NCBI GenBank assembly: GCA_040902445.1
Contig: JBBDXJ010000110.1
Span: 1 to 36,103 of the forward strand
Reading direction: 5' to 3'
Length of the DNA: 36,103 nt
DNA from: Chryseosolibacter sp040902445
GTDB taxonomy: Bacteria; Bacteroidota; Bacteroidia; Cytophagales; Cyclobacteriaceae
Below are positions 15,018 to 23,445 of the stretch, in pieces (the stretch's first letter is position 1; each line of letters begins with the position of its first letter). Position numbers and translations under genes: made by a program. The notes beneath the pieces were generated by a model. It saw only the letters and a program-made list of their open reading frames with translations, was not told the origin of the DNA and did no database searches.

Positions 15018-17504
15018 ATGGCCATAAAGAAATCCGAACTCTATTCCTCTATCTGGGCTGGCTGTGATGCGCTGCGTGGCGGCATGGACCCATCCACATA
15101 CAAAGACTACGTACTGGCGCTGTTGTTCGTAAAGTATGTATCCGACAAAGCGACTGTTGATCCCAACGCGCTCATTGAAGTACCGAGGGGAGGTAGCTTC
15201 AAAGACATGGTGGCCCTGAAAGGCAAAAAAGAGATTGGCGATGGTATAAATAAGATCATCGGGAAGCTGGCGCAGGCTAACGATCTGAAAGGCGTGATCG
15301 ATGTTGCCGACTTCAATGACGAAGACAAGCTGGGTAAGGGTAAAGAGATGATCGACCGCCTGACCGACCTCATCTCTATCTTTGAGAACCCCGCGCTTGA
15401 CTTCAGAAAGAACCGCGCCAGCGGCGACGATATCCTAGGCGATGCCTATGAATACCTGATGATGCATTTTGCTACGGAGAGCGGAAAAAGTAAAGGTCAG
15501 TTTTATACACCTGCGGAAGTGAGCAGAGTTATCGCTTGCGTTATCGGTATTAAGGAATCATCGAAGCGAACGCCAACCATTTACGACCCCACGTGTGGTT
15601 CGGGGTCGTTGTTATTAAAAGCAGTAGATGAATCTGAAAAAAAGGTAAGCATATACGGGCAGGAAAAGGATGTGGCTACCGCCGCCCTTGCCAAGATGAA
15701 CATGATCCTTCATAACCAGGATATGGCTGAAATTGCAAGAGGCCAAAGCACGTTGTCGAATCCCCAGTTCGAAGAAAAAGACGATCTGAAAACGTTCGAC
15801 TTCGTAGTCGCCAATCCTCCGTTCTCGTTGGCGAATTGGAGCAATGGCCTTAATCCTAGCGACGATCAGTACAATCGCTTTTCAGGTTATGGCATTCCTC
15901 CCGAGAAGAATGGCGATTATGCCTTCCTGCTTCACATTGTACGGTCATTGAAAAGCACGGGTAAAGGTGCCTGTATTCTTCCACATGGCGTTTTGTTCCG
16001 GGGTGGCGCTGAAGGCCAGATCAGGAAAAGCCTGATTGAAAAGAAATACATCAAAGGCATTATAGGGCTGCCAACGAACTTGTTCTACGGAACGGGTATC
16101 CCTGCGTGTATTATTGTGATCGACAAAGAGAATGCCGACGCGCGCAAAGGCATTTTCATGGTTGATGCCAGCAAGGGTTTCATGAAGGACGGAAACAAGA
16201 ATCGGTTGCGCGAGCAGGACATTCATAAGATCGTGGATGTATTCAATAAACAGCTTGAAGTCCTGAAATACAGCAGGCTTGTTAAGTTCAGCGAGATCAG
16301 TGATGAGAAGAATGATTACAACCTGAACATTCCCAGATACATTGACGGCCAGGAAGCGGAGGACATCCAGGATATTGACGCACATCTGAATGGAGGTATC
16401 CCGGACGCTGATATTGTTGCACTTGAAAAATACTGGAAGGTATACCCAACGTTAAAGAATGATCTTTTTACGAAAAGTAAACGACCTAACTACTCAAGTT
16501 TGAAAGTTGCGGCCGATAAGATCAACGCTACCATCTTCAATCATAAGGAATTTGTGACGTTCAGCGCCGCGATGAACATTGTATTTGCCGACTGGAAGAA
16601 ACGAAATACAAAACTGTTAAAGGAAATTAAGGTTGGTGTAAAACCAAAACAGATCATCTTCCAGATTTCAGAGGATATTCTGAAAAGCTATACCAGTAAG
16701 GAACTGCTCGATAAGTACGACATCTACCAGCACCTGATGAACTATTGGCATGAAGCGATGCAGGATGATTTATACCTGATTGCAGTGGATGGATGGAAAG
16801 CAGAGCCCTATCGGATCTTGGTGAAAAACAAACAAGGAAAAGATGTCGACAAGGGATGGACCTGCGATCTTGTACCGCCTCGATTGGTGATTGATAGATT
16901 TTTTGAAAAGGAGAAGAAAGCCATTGAGACATTGGAAGCCGAACGGGAGGCGCTTACGGCGGAAATTGAAGCATTGGTCGAAGAACACTCTGGCGAGGAA
17001 GGATACTTCTCCGCCCTTGATAAAGTAAACAAAGCTTCTGTGCAGAAGCGTGTTAAAGAATTGGAGAAAGCTGAGGTTAAGACAGAATACAAAATTGCAG
17101 CGGAACCTAAAATAAAATACAAAGCAAAGGCTGTTGCCGAAGTTGAAGAGCTGGAAAGCGAGATTGATGTGTTAAGAAAGTACCTGGATTTGACCGAAGC
17201 CGAATCGGAAGGCAAAACAATACTGAACGATGCCATTGCTGATTTAGATAGGAAAGTGCTGGCGCGTTATAAACCGCTAACCGAAGTGGAGATCAAGTCC
17301 CTGGTTGTGGATGACAAGTGGATGGGGGTGATAGAAAAAAATATCAGGACTGAAATGGAACGAGTAAGCCAGGCGCTCACGCACCGGATAAAAGAATTAG
17401 CTGAGAGGTATGAAATGCCATTGCCTAAGCTTTCTTATGAAGTGGGGGAAATGGAACTAAAGGTAAAAGAGCATCTTAAGAAAATGGGATTTGTATGGAA
17501 GTAG
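15018..17504 (+). CDS. hsdM: Type I restriction-modification DNA methyltransferase, HsdM (long form)
   Basis: An 828-residue N6-adenine methyltransferase subunit. The N-terminal helical domain (YKDYVLALLFVKYVSD) is followed by the type I hallmark GQFYTPAEVSRVI (160-172), AdoMet-binding motif I DPTCGSGSLLLKA (190-202) and catalytic motif IV NPPF (266-269). After about residue 430 a long C-terminal extension contains highly charged coiled-coil stretches (EALTAEIEALVEE, KRVKELEKAEVK). It makes this protein about 300 residues longer than classic HsdM; such long forms are known among type I enzymes. It pairs with HsdS to methylate the host site and with HsdR to restrict. It overlaps hsdS by 10 bases. 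Start is the ATG at 15018. Confidence 0.95.
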   Translation: MAIKKSELYSSIWAGCDALRGGMDPSTYKDYVLALLFVKYVSDKATVDPNALIEVPRGGSFKDMVALKGKKEIGDGINKIIGKLAQANDLKGVIDVADFNDEDKLGKGKEMIDRLTDLISIFENPALDFRKNRASGDDILGDAYEYLMMHFATESGKSKGQFYTPAEVSRVIACVIGIKESSKRTPTIYDPTCGSGSLLLKAVDESEKKVSIYGQEKDVATAALAKMNMILHNQDMAEIARGQSTLSNPQFEEKDDLKTFDFVVANPPFSLANWSNGLNPSDDQYNRFSGYGIPPEKNGDYAFLLHIVRSLKSTGKGACILPHGVLFRGGAEGQIRKSLIEKKYIKGIIGLPTNLFYGTGIPACIIVIDKENADARKGIFMVDASKGFMKDGNKNRLREQDIHKIVDVFNKQLEVLKYSRLVKFSEISDEKNDYNLNIPRYIDGQEAEDIQDIDAHLNGGIPDADIVALEKYWKVYPTLKNDLFTKSKRPNYSSLKVAADKINATIFNHKEFVTFSAAMNIVFADWKKRNTKLLKEIKVGVKPKQIIFQISEDILKSYTSKELLDKYDIYQHLMNYWHEAMQDDLYLIAVDGWKAEPYRILVKNKQGKDVDKGWTCDLVPPRLVIDRFFEKEKKAIETLEAEREALTAEIEALVEEHSGEEGYFSALDKVNKASVQKRVKELEKAEVKTEYKIAAEPKIKYKAKAVAEVEELESEIDVLRKYLDLTEAESEGKTILNDAIADLDRKVLARYKPLTEVEIKSLVVDDKWMGVIEKNIRTEMERVSQALTHRIKELAERYEMPLPKLSYEVGEMELKVKEHLKKMGFVWK

Positions 17505-18670
17505 TGCACGATAATAAGACGACAGACGCAGGCGTTATACCAGTCGATTGGATTCTATGTAGACAAGAGGAGATTGTTCGATATATCAATGGTCGCGCAT
17601 ACAAGCTTTCCGAGTGGGAGAACTATGGAACACCAGTTATTCGGCTACAAAACCTCACTGGAAGTGGTGAAACCTACTATTATTCCAATTTAAAGTTGCC
17701 GGAACAGCAATATGTAAACAGAGGTGACTTAATTTTTATGTGGTCGGCCACGTTTGGGCCATTTATATGGAGTGGTCCCAAAGCAATATACCATTATCAT
17801 ATTTGGAAAGTAGAGTGTCGTGCGAAGGTTGATAAGCTATTTTATTACCACAAATTGGTAGAACTAACAGAGTCGCTGAAGAAGGAGACAAATGGATCTA
17901 CGATGCTCCATATTACAAAGGGAGAGATGGAGAAATATGTCCTGGCAATTCCCCCCACCAAAGCCGAACAAACCGCCATTGCCACCGCCTTATCCGATAC
18001 GGATGCACTCATCACCAGTTTAGAAAAACTCATTGCGAAAAAACGCAACATCAAACAAGGGGCGATGCAGGAGTTGTTGAAGCCGAGGGTAAATTGGACT
18101 TTAAAAGGAATCGGCGAGATTGCTTATGTAGTAGGAGGAGGAACACCTAGTACAATTATTTCGGAATATTGGAATGGCGATATTGAATGGTTTACTCCAA
18201 CAGAAATTGGGATTAGCAAATACGTTTTCAATAGCGAAAGAAAGATCACTAAAAAAGGACTGGCTAATTCTAGTGCCCAGATTCTTCCAATCGGGACAGT
18301 ATTACTAACTAGCCGAGCAGGAATCGGAGACGTTAGTATTTTAAAGAAAACAGCCTGTACAAATCAAGGATTTCAATCGCTAGTTGCTAAGCCAAGTACT
18401 GATAACGAGTATCTTTATTATTTGGTACTCACTCTGAAAAGTACCCTCCTTCAAAATGCAAGTGGTAGCACATTTCTAGAAATTAGCCCTAGTAAGGTTC
18501 GCCAAATCCAGGTTCATGTACCACCCTTTGAAGAACAATGTGAGATTAGCTCCGTTTTGAGAGATATGGATTCAGAAATTACAGCAATAGAATCTAAACT
18601 TCAAAAGTGCCTAACGCTGAAGCAAGGCATGATGCAAACTTTACTAACAGGGAAAATACGACTGTTATGA
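17495..18670 (+). CDS. hsdS: Type I restriction-modification specificity subunit HsdS
   Basis: A 391-residue protein with the two-fold architecture of HsdS. Target-recognition domain 1 covers about residues 10-155; a central conserved helix follows (EQTAIATALSDTDALITSLE, then KRNIKQGAMQELL). TRD2 is at ~200-340 and starts at VVGGGTPST, followed by a second, matching helix (EQCEISSVLRDMDSEIT, then LKQGMMQTLLTGKIRLL). The two helices pair to set spacing between half-sites, so the recognition site should be bipartite; the bases cannot be predicted by eye. Its stop TGA (18668-18670) overlaps an ATG at 18667, which begins a short copy of the hsdR start, showing that hsdR was originally coupled to hsdS. 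Confidence 0.93.
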   Translation: MEVVHDNKTTDAGVIPVDWILCRQEEIVRYINGRAYKLSEWENYGTPVIRLQNLTGSGETYYYSNLKLPEQQYVNRGDLIFMWSATFGPFIWSGPKAIYHYHIWKVECRAKVDKLFYYHKLVELTESLKKETNGSTMLHITKGEMEKYVLAIPPTKAEQTAIATALSDTDALITSLEKLIAKKRNIKQGAMQELLKPRVNWTLKGIGEIAYVVGGGTPSTIISEYWNGDIEWFTPTEIGISKYVFNSERKITKKGLANSSAQILPIGTVLLTSRAGIGDVSILKKTACTNQGFQSLVAKPSTDNEYLYYLVLTLKSTLLQNASGSTFLEISPSKVRQIQVHVPPFEEQCEISSVLRDMDSEITAIESKLQKCLTLKQGMMQTLLTGKIRLL

Positions 18671-18704
18671 GCCTTATTGTTAAGCCCGAACGCGAAACCA
18701 AAAA
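18667..18704 (+). pseudogene. Remnant of the original hsdR start, left beside hsdS
   Basis: ATG at 18667 overlaps the hsdS stop (ATGA) and reads MSLIVKPERETKN before running into the left terminal repeat of the nuclease cassette. The intact hsdR at 19462 begins MIVKPERETQN. The two DNA copies share CCCGAACGCGAAACC exactly but differ in the preceding ATT/ATC, GTT/GTC and AAG/AAA codons, all synonymous. This is a duplicated or displaced 5' end of hsdR. Confidence 0.8.
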
Positions 18705-18813
18705 TCTGAACTTTGATTTTAATGATTAAATGAACACTATGATTTTTAATACAATACTGCGTCCTGCTTTTAGTTCATAGTCTATCAGAAAAGCATTATA
18801 GTTCCCGACATAT

Positions 18814-19227
18814 ATGATAAACAACGAATACCCTCTCTCCGAACTCACCGGCAACATCATTGGTGCTGCTATGGAGGTGCATAAGATTCTCGGCAATGGT
18901 TTCCAGGAGGTAATCTATCAACGGGCACTGGCCATCGAGTTCAATAACAGAGGAATTGAATACAGTCGCGAGCATGAGATGGATATTAACTATAAGGATG
19001 AAAAAATTGGCACACGAAGAGTCGACTTCTTCGTCGAGGGCAAGGTGATGGTTGAACTCAAGGCAATTATCGAGTTAGAAGATGTTCACCTGGCGCAGGC
19101 TATAAATTATCTTGAGGCATATAAACTGGATATTGGACTACTGATCAATTTCGGCAACAGAAGTCTGCAATTTAAGCGCGTCATGAAACCAAATCCAAAG
19201 AATCATAGTCAATCATATAATCATTAA
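18814..19227 (+). CDS. GxxExxY-family PD-(D/E)XK nuclease-like protein
   Basis: A 137-residue protein. Motif GFQEVIY (residues 29-35) supplies the Gly, Glu and Tyr that name the GxxExxY family. RRVDFFVEGKVMVELKA gives Asp71, Glu81 and Lys83, the D...ExK core of the PD-(D/E)XK nuclease superfamily, to which this family (PDDEXK_3) belongs. Likely acts on nucleic acid in the cytoplasm; its biological role is not established. It sits inside an inverted-repeat-bounded cassette between hsdS and hsdR. The 3' half of the gene is duplicated immediately downstream. Start is the ATG at 18814; the length is typical for the family. It might be the element's own enzyme or a passenger. Confidence 0.88.
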   Translation: MINNEYPLSELTGNIIGAAMEVHKILGNGFQEVIYQRALAIEFNNRGIEYSREHEMDINYKDEKIGTRRVDFFVEGKVMVELKAIIELEDVHLAQAINYLEAYKLDIGLLINFGNRSLQFKRVMKPNPKNHSQSYNH

Positions 19228-19244
19228 AATCACAGTTCAGACAA
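19048..19244 (+). repeat. Direct repeat copy 1 (3' half of the nuclease gene plus terminal repeat)
   Basis: 197 bases beginning ATGGTTGA and ending CAGTTCAGACAA. They match 19254-19450 almost perfectly at a 206-base offset, with only a few substitutions, such as GCG/GCT, GAG/GAA and TTC/TTT at third codon positions. It spans the nuclease C-terminus from Met79, including the ELK catalytic strand. Confidence 0.9.
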
Positions 19245-19253
19245 GCTACAGGA

Positions 19254-19433
19254 ATGGTTGAGCTCAAGGCAATTATCGAGTTAGAAGATGTTCACCTGGC
19301 TCAGGCTATAAATTATCTTGAAGCATATAAACTGGATATTGGACTACTGATCAATTTTGGCAACAGAAGCCTGCAATTTAAGCGCGTCATGAAACCAAAT
19401 CCAAAGAATCATAGTCAATCATCCAATCATTAA
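19254..19433 (+). pseudogene. Duplicated C-terminal fragment of the GxxExxY nuclease
   Basis: An open frame of 59 codons (MVELKAIIELEDVHLAQAIN onward, ending HSQSSNH) identical to the last 59 residues of the full nuclease except for one residue near the end (Ser for Tyr). It lacks the GxxExxY motif and the first catalytic Asp, so it cannot be an active nuclease. Mismatches are mainly synonymous, so the fragment may have been kept intact by chance or by gene conversion. Confidence 0.7.
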
Positions 19434-19450
19434 AATCACAGTTCAGACAA
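19254..19450 (+). repeat. Direct repeat copy 2 of the nuclease 3' half
   Basis: Second copy of the 197-base unit, separated from the first by 9 bases. It ends 11 bases before the hsdR ATG at 19462. It carries the 59-residue frame described separately and another copy of the right terminal repeat (19407-19449). Confidence 0.9.
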
Positions 19451-19461
19451 ATTCACAGTCG

Positions 19462-22400
19462 ATGATCGTCAAACCCGAACGCGAAACCCAAAACCGGATA
19501 ATTAAATTGTTTCAAAAGCAATTGAAGTACCGCTACCTGGGCAACTGGTACGAACGAGAGAACAATAGCAACATAGAAGAAGATATTTTAATCAGCTACC
19601 TGCGTGATAAAAAGAAATACGATGAAACCCTCATCAACAAGGCCATTTTCGATTTCAAGAAGGCTGCCGGTGATCAAAGCAATGATCTGTATCATGTCAA
19701 CAAATCTGTTTACTCGCTGCTGCGCTATGGCGTAAAAGTAAAGGGTGAAGCCGGCGATCAAAAAGAAACGGTATTCCTCATTGATTGGCATAATCCCCTG
19801 GAAAATGACTTTGCCATTGCCGAGGAGGTCACTGTAAAAGGCGAACGCACAAAACGTCCCGATCTTGTACTTTACGTAAATGGCATCGCCCTTGTCGTCA
19901 TCGAACTCAAGAAAGGAAGTATACCTGTAAGCGAAGCGATCCGCCAAAACCTTGATAACCAGGAAAACCGTTTTATCAGAACATTCTACAGCACTTCTCA
20001 ACTCGTGCTGGCCGGAAACGACACGCAGGGCATTCAGTACGGCACTACCAAAACATCCGAGAAATACTTTCTCAAGTGGAAAGAGGAAAACTACAGCTAT
20101 GAGCTCGGAGAAAATCTGTTAGATACGCATCTTCTTCAGATATGCAAAAAAGATCGTCTCATTGAAATGATCCACAACTTTATCCTCTTTGACGAAGGAA
20201 TTAAGAAACTGTGTAGACCAAACCAATTCTTTGGGGTCAAAGAAGCGCAGAAATTTATTCGAAGAAGAGAAGGCGGGATCATCTGGCATACCCAAGGCAG
20301 TGGTAAAAGCCTTAGCATGGTATGGCTTGCCAAATGGATCCGGGAAAATGTTCAGGATTCCCGCTTGCTCGTTCTGACCGACCGCACTGAACTTGATGAG
20401 CAAATCGAGGGTGTGTTTATTGGCGTGGAAGAAAAGATCTATCGCACAAAGAGCGGAAAAGACCTGATCGAAAAACTAAACGCCACGCAGCCCTGGCTGC
20501 TATGTTCATTGATTCACAAGTTTGGAGGTTCAGACGATGAAAGCTATGAGTTCATCAAAGACCTGAAAGTACCGCCGGATTTCAAGCCGAAAGGAAATCT
20601 GTTTGTCTTCATCGATGAATGTCACCGTTCCCAAAGCGGTGAATTGCATAAAGCGATGAAAAAGCTTTTGCCGGAGGCTCTGTTCATTGGGTTTACCGGC
20701 ACACCCTTATTGAAATCAGATAAGAAGAAGAGCATTGAGATATTTGGGAGATACATCCACACCTACAAATTTGACGAAGCGGTGGCCGATGGAGTCGTAT
20801 TGGATTTATTGTATGAGGCCAGGGATGTGGATCAGCATGTACTGGATCAACGCGGCATCGACCAATGGTTTGACGAAGTCACCAAAGGGATGAATGACCT
20901 CCCCAAAGCCGAACTGAAACAAAAGTGGGGAACGATGCAAAAGGTGCTCAGTACCAAGAGCCGGTTGGAAAAAGTGGTTTTTGATGTCATCAAAGATTTT
21001 AAGATCAAGCCTCGGTTGAAAAACGGCAAAGGCAATGCAATGCTCGTTTCCCGGAGTATTTATGAAGCGTGCCGGTATTACGAACTGTTCCAGCATTTTG
21101 GTTTCAGGAAATGCGCTATCGTTACGTCCTACGAGCCCAATGCAAACAGTACGAAAGGCGAATCCACCGGCGAAGGTGAGACAGAAAAAGTTGAACAATA
21201 TGAGATCTACCAGCGTATGCTGGGCAAAAAAGATCGTGAGACCTTTGAAAAGGAAGCAAAGAAGCAGTTCAAGGATGAACCGGCTAATATGCAGTTGCTG
21301 ATTGTGGTTGATAAGCTGCTCACAGGGTTTGACGCTCCTGCATGTACTTACCTCTATATCGATAAGAAAATGCAGGACCATGGATTGTTCCAGGCTATCT
21401 GCAGAGTTAACCGAACGGAACAGGAAGACAAGGAATTTGGCTATATCATCGATTACCAGGATTTGTTCGACAAGCTCAATAGCTCAATTTCAGACTATAC
21501 TTCAGACGCTTTTGAAAACTTCGAGAAAGAAGACATTCAAGGACTCCTTACAGATCGCCTCGAGAAGGCAAAAGAGCGTCTTGAAGATGCGCTTGAGACT
21601 ATGCACCAGTTACTTGAGCCAGTGCCCATTCCAAGAGAGATTAATCAACATATTGGCTATTTCTGCGGTAATCCCGAAAGTAAGGATGACTTGAAACTAA
21701 CGGAAGAGAGGCGCCTCGCTTTATATAAAGAGACGGTTTCACTCATTCGTGCATTCAACAATATCGCCAGCGAGGTGGAGGAAGCCGGGTACTCTGAAAA
21801 ACAGGCTGCAGAGATAAAAGCAAAAGTACACGACTATACAGAACTGAGGAACTCTATCAAAAACGCCAGCGGCGACTATATAGACCTGAAGAAGTACGAG
21901 CCGGAAATGCGTCAAATGCTCGACATGTATTTGAGTGCTGACCCTAGCCGGATGCTTTCAAACTTCAATGACGCGACGTTACTCCAGCTTATTGTCGAGC
22001 AGGGGATAGGTCAGGCAACGGAAAGGCTTCCTGAGGGTATCAGAAAGAATCGCGCAGCAATGGCCGAGACGATTGAAAACAACATGCGGAAAGCAATCAT
22101 CCAGGAGATGCCGATCAATCCTGCGTATTACGAACGAATGAGCGTACTGTTGGCAGAGCTCGTGCGATTGCGAAAGGAGGGGGCGCTAGCCTATGAAGAG
22201 CAGCTCAAGCGTTACGAAGAGCTTGCCAAACAAATAACGCCGAAGATTAACTCATCAAATTATCCCGAAAAGATCGCCACCCAGGCGCAACGCGCACTAT
22301 ATGACAATCTGGACAGGAATGAAGAATTGTCAATCGTGATGGATGAAGAAATAAAGAACAATTTGCCCGATGGCTGGATTGGCAATACCATAAAAGAACG

Positions 22401-22494
22401 TGCGGTAAAGAATGTCGTAAAGAAATACATTCTGGACCCGAAGAAAGCAGATTCAATATTTGAGATCGTAAAGAATCAGAACGAGTATAAGTGA
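19462..22494 (+). CDS. hsdR: Type I restriction endonuclease subunit HsdR
   Basis: A 1010-residue motor-nuclease. Nuclease domain: RPDLVLYVNGIALVVIELKK (Asp134, Glu148, Lys150). Helicase motifs follow in order: Walker A HTQGSGKS (276-283), DRTELDEQI, Walker B-like FIDECHRS (383-390), motif III GFTGTP, then LLTGFDAPACTYLYID and QAICRVNRTE (motif VI). The C-terminal ~350 residues are helical and bind the methyltransferase core. It translocates DNA and cuts unmethylated DNA. The start at 19462 lies 792 bases beyond the hsdS stop because of the inserted nuclease cassette; the original start overlapped hsdS. Its TGA (22492-22494) shares a base with the next ATG. Disruption of coupling could lower HsdR relative to HsdM/HsdS (inference). 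Confidence 0.95.
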   Translation: MIVKPERETQNRIIKLFQKQLKYRYLGNWYERENNSNIEEDILISYLRDKKKYDETLINKAIFDFKKAAGDQSNDLYHVNKSVYSLLRYGVKVKGEAGDQKETVFLIDWHNPLENDFAIAEEVTVKGERTKRPDLVLYVNGIALVVIELKKGSIPVSEAIRQNLDNQENRFIRTFYSTSQLVLAGNDTQGIQYGTTKTSEKYFLKWKEENYSYELGENLLDTHLLQICKKDRLIEMIHNFILFDEGIKKLCRPNQFFGVKEAQKFIRRREGGIIWHTQGSGKSLSMVWLAKWIRENVQDSRLLVLTDRTELDEQIEGVFIGVEEKIYRTKSGKDLIEKLNATQPWLLCSLIHKFGGSDDESYEFIKDLKVPPDFKPKGNLFVFIDECHRSQSGELHKAMKKLLPEALFIGFTGTPLLKSDKKKSIEIFGRYIHTYKFDEAVADGVVLDLLYEARDVDQHVLDQRGIDQWFDEVTKGMNDLPKAELKQKWGTMQKVLSTKSRLEKVVFDVIKDFKIKPRLKNGKGNAMLVSRSIYEACRYYELFQHFGFRKCAIVTSYEPNANSTKGESTGEGETEKVEQYEIYQRMLGKKDRETFEKEAKKQFKDEPANMQLLIVVDKLLTGFDAPACTYLYIDKKMQDHGLFQAICRVNRTEQEDKEFGYIIDYQDLFDKLNSSISDYTSDAFENFEKEDIQGLLTDRLEKAKERLEDALETMHQLLEPVPIPREINQHIGYFCGNPESKDDLKLTEERRLALYKETVSLIRAFNNIASEVEEAGYSEKQAAEIKAKVHDYTELRNSIKNASGDYIDLKKYEPEMRQMLDMYLSADPSRMLSNFNDATLLQLIVEQGIGQATERLPEGIRKNRAAMAETIENNMRKAIIQEMPINPAYYERMSVLLAELVRLRKEGALAYEEQLKRYEELAKQITPKINSSNYPEKIATQAQRALYDNLDRNEELSIVMDEEIKNNLPDGWIGNTIKERAVKNVVKKYILDPKKADSIFEIVKNQNEYK

Positions 22495-23231
22495 TGGGAT
22501 ATATGGAGGTTGGATCACTCAGAATACGGGTTATTAAAAAGGATATTAAGAATATCCATTTAGCGGTTTACCCGCCCAATGGAACGATTCGTCTGGCTTC
22601 CCCCCGAAATGTCAAGGATGACACCCTAAGACTTTTTGTTATTTCAAAGATTGGATGGATAAGAAAGCAACAAAGAAGATTTCAACGTCAGGATCGGGAA
22701 GGCGTTAAGGAGTATATCGAACGCGAAAGTCATTACTACCTTGGCAAACGGTACTTGTTAAAGGTCGTTGAAAAGAGTGCAGTCCCGTGCGTTTCAATAA
22801 GCAATAAGTTCATTGTGGTGCAAGCCCGTCCAGGCGCTACACCCGCAAAGCGTCAGGAGATATTGGAGCAATGGTATCGAGGACAATTGAAAGAAGTAAT
22901 TTTTCCATTGATTGATAAGTGGGAAAAGACGATTGGCGTGAAGTCAGCTTCGTGGTCGGTCCGAAAGATGCGGACGAAGTGGGGGACGTGTAATACAGAT
23001 TTAAAGAGGATTTCATTTAACCTGGAGTTAGTGAAGAAGCCAATTGAGTGCGTTCAGTTTGTCGTAGTGCATGAGCTGGTGCATTTGTTGGAGAGGAGGC
23101 ACAATGCAACGTTTCTTGGTTACCTGGACAAGTACTTAAGTAATTGGCAACGCGTAAAGCGAAAATTAAATGTTTCGATCCTTAATATTGACGCCGAACC
23201 GTTGATAAGAGGACCTGCTAAGATGAAGTAA
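22494..23231 (+). CDS. YgjP/SprT-like (DUF45) zinc metallopeptidase coupled to hsdR
   Basis: 245 residues from the ATG at 22494 in TGATG overlap with the hsdR stop; GTG 22491 and ATG 22503 are alternatives. The motif VVHELVHLLERRHNATF (His193, Glu194, His197, with His203 as probable third zinc ligand) and the preceding WGTCN / RISFNLELV block are diagnostic of the YgjP-like DUF45 family. Genes of this family frequently end type I restriction operons, but their role there is unknown; proteolytic control of HsdR is a common speculation. The tight overlap indicates co-translation with hsdR. It converges on the exonuclease-helicase gene downstream. Confidence 0.88.
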   Translation: MGYMEVGSLRIRVIKKDIKNIHLAVYPPNGTIRLASPRNVKDDTLRLFVISKIGWIRKQQRRFQRQDREGVKEYIERESHYYLGKRYLLKVVEKSAVPCVSISNKFIVVQARPGATPAKRQEILEQWYRGQLKEVIFPLIDKWEKTIGVKSASWSVRKMRTKWGTCNTDLKRISFNLELVKKPIECVQFVVVHELVHLLERRHNATFLGYLDKYLSNWQRVKRKLNVSILNIDAEPLIRGPAKMK

Positions 23232-23343
23232 TTTAACCTTCAATGAGTAAAAAAGCGTCGCGTTACTGCGAAGTGCGGTACCAGACTATTCGATTGCTGC
23301 TACCGATGGCGCACTTACTGGCCTATTCTTACAAATTTAGATA

Positions 23344-23445
23344 CTATCCTCGCATTCCACCAAAGCTGATCATTTTACTTCCCGCTCCGAAAACTTTGTC
23401 CGTAAACATTTCGAATATTTCGCCTTGATACTCTTTTGCCATCAT
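23344..23445 (-). CDS. 33-residue ORF coupled to the end of the exonuclease-helicase gene
   Basis: Its ATG (23445) overlaps the TGA of the fusion gene by 4 bases (ATGA). The product starts MMAKEYQGEIFEMFTDKVFG and ends at TAG 23344-23346. It has a charged, protein-like composition. It may be a small partner or the remaining 5' end of a lost second gene. The rest of 23232-23343 shows nothing. Confidence 0.35.
   Translation of the reverse strand: MMAKEYQGEIFEMFTDKVFGAGSKMISFGGMRG

Larger units (their letters stand above)
18705..19449. mobile_element. Nuclease cassette with ~40-bp inverted terminal repeats, inserted at the hsdR start
   Basis: The left end (18705-18744) starts TCTGAACTTTGATTTTAATG; the right end, as reverse complement of 19201-19242, starts TCTGAACTGTGATTTTAATG. 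The ~40-bp ends agree at about nine of ten positions. Between them lies one GxxExxY nuclease gene. The right-hand ~200 bp, including the terminal repeat, is present a second time to 19449. It is flanked on both sides by copies of the hsdR start. No transposase is present, so it may be moved in trans or by another route. The same ends appear as solo repeats elsewhere in the window. Confidence 0.65.

Noticed and set aside
20806..21694. Long antisense and shifted frames inside hsdR
   Set aside because: Shadows of the intact HsdR helicase frame, which carries all expected motifs.
19462..22494. Possibility that hsdR is inactivated by the cassette
   Set aside because: The frame is intact over 1010 residues with nuclease and all main helicase motifs, and its own start codon is restored by the duplicated 5' segment.
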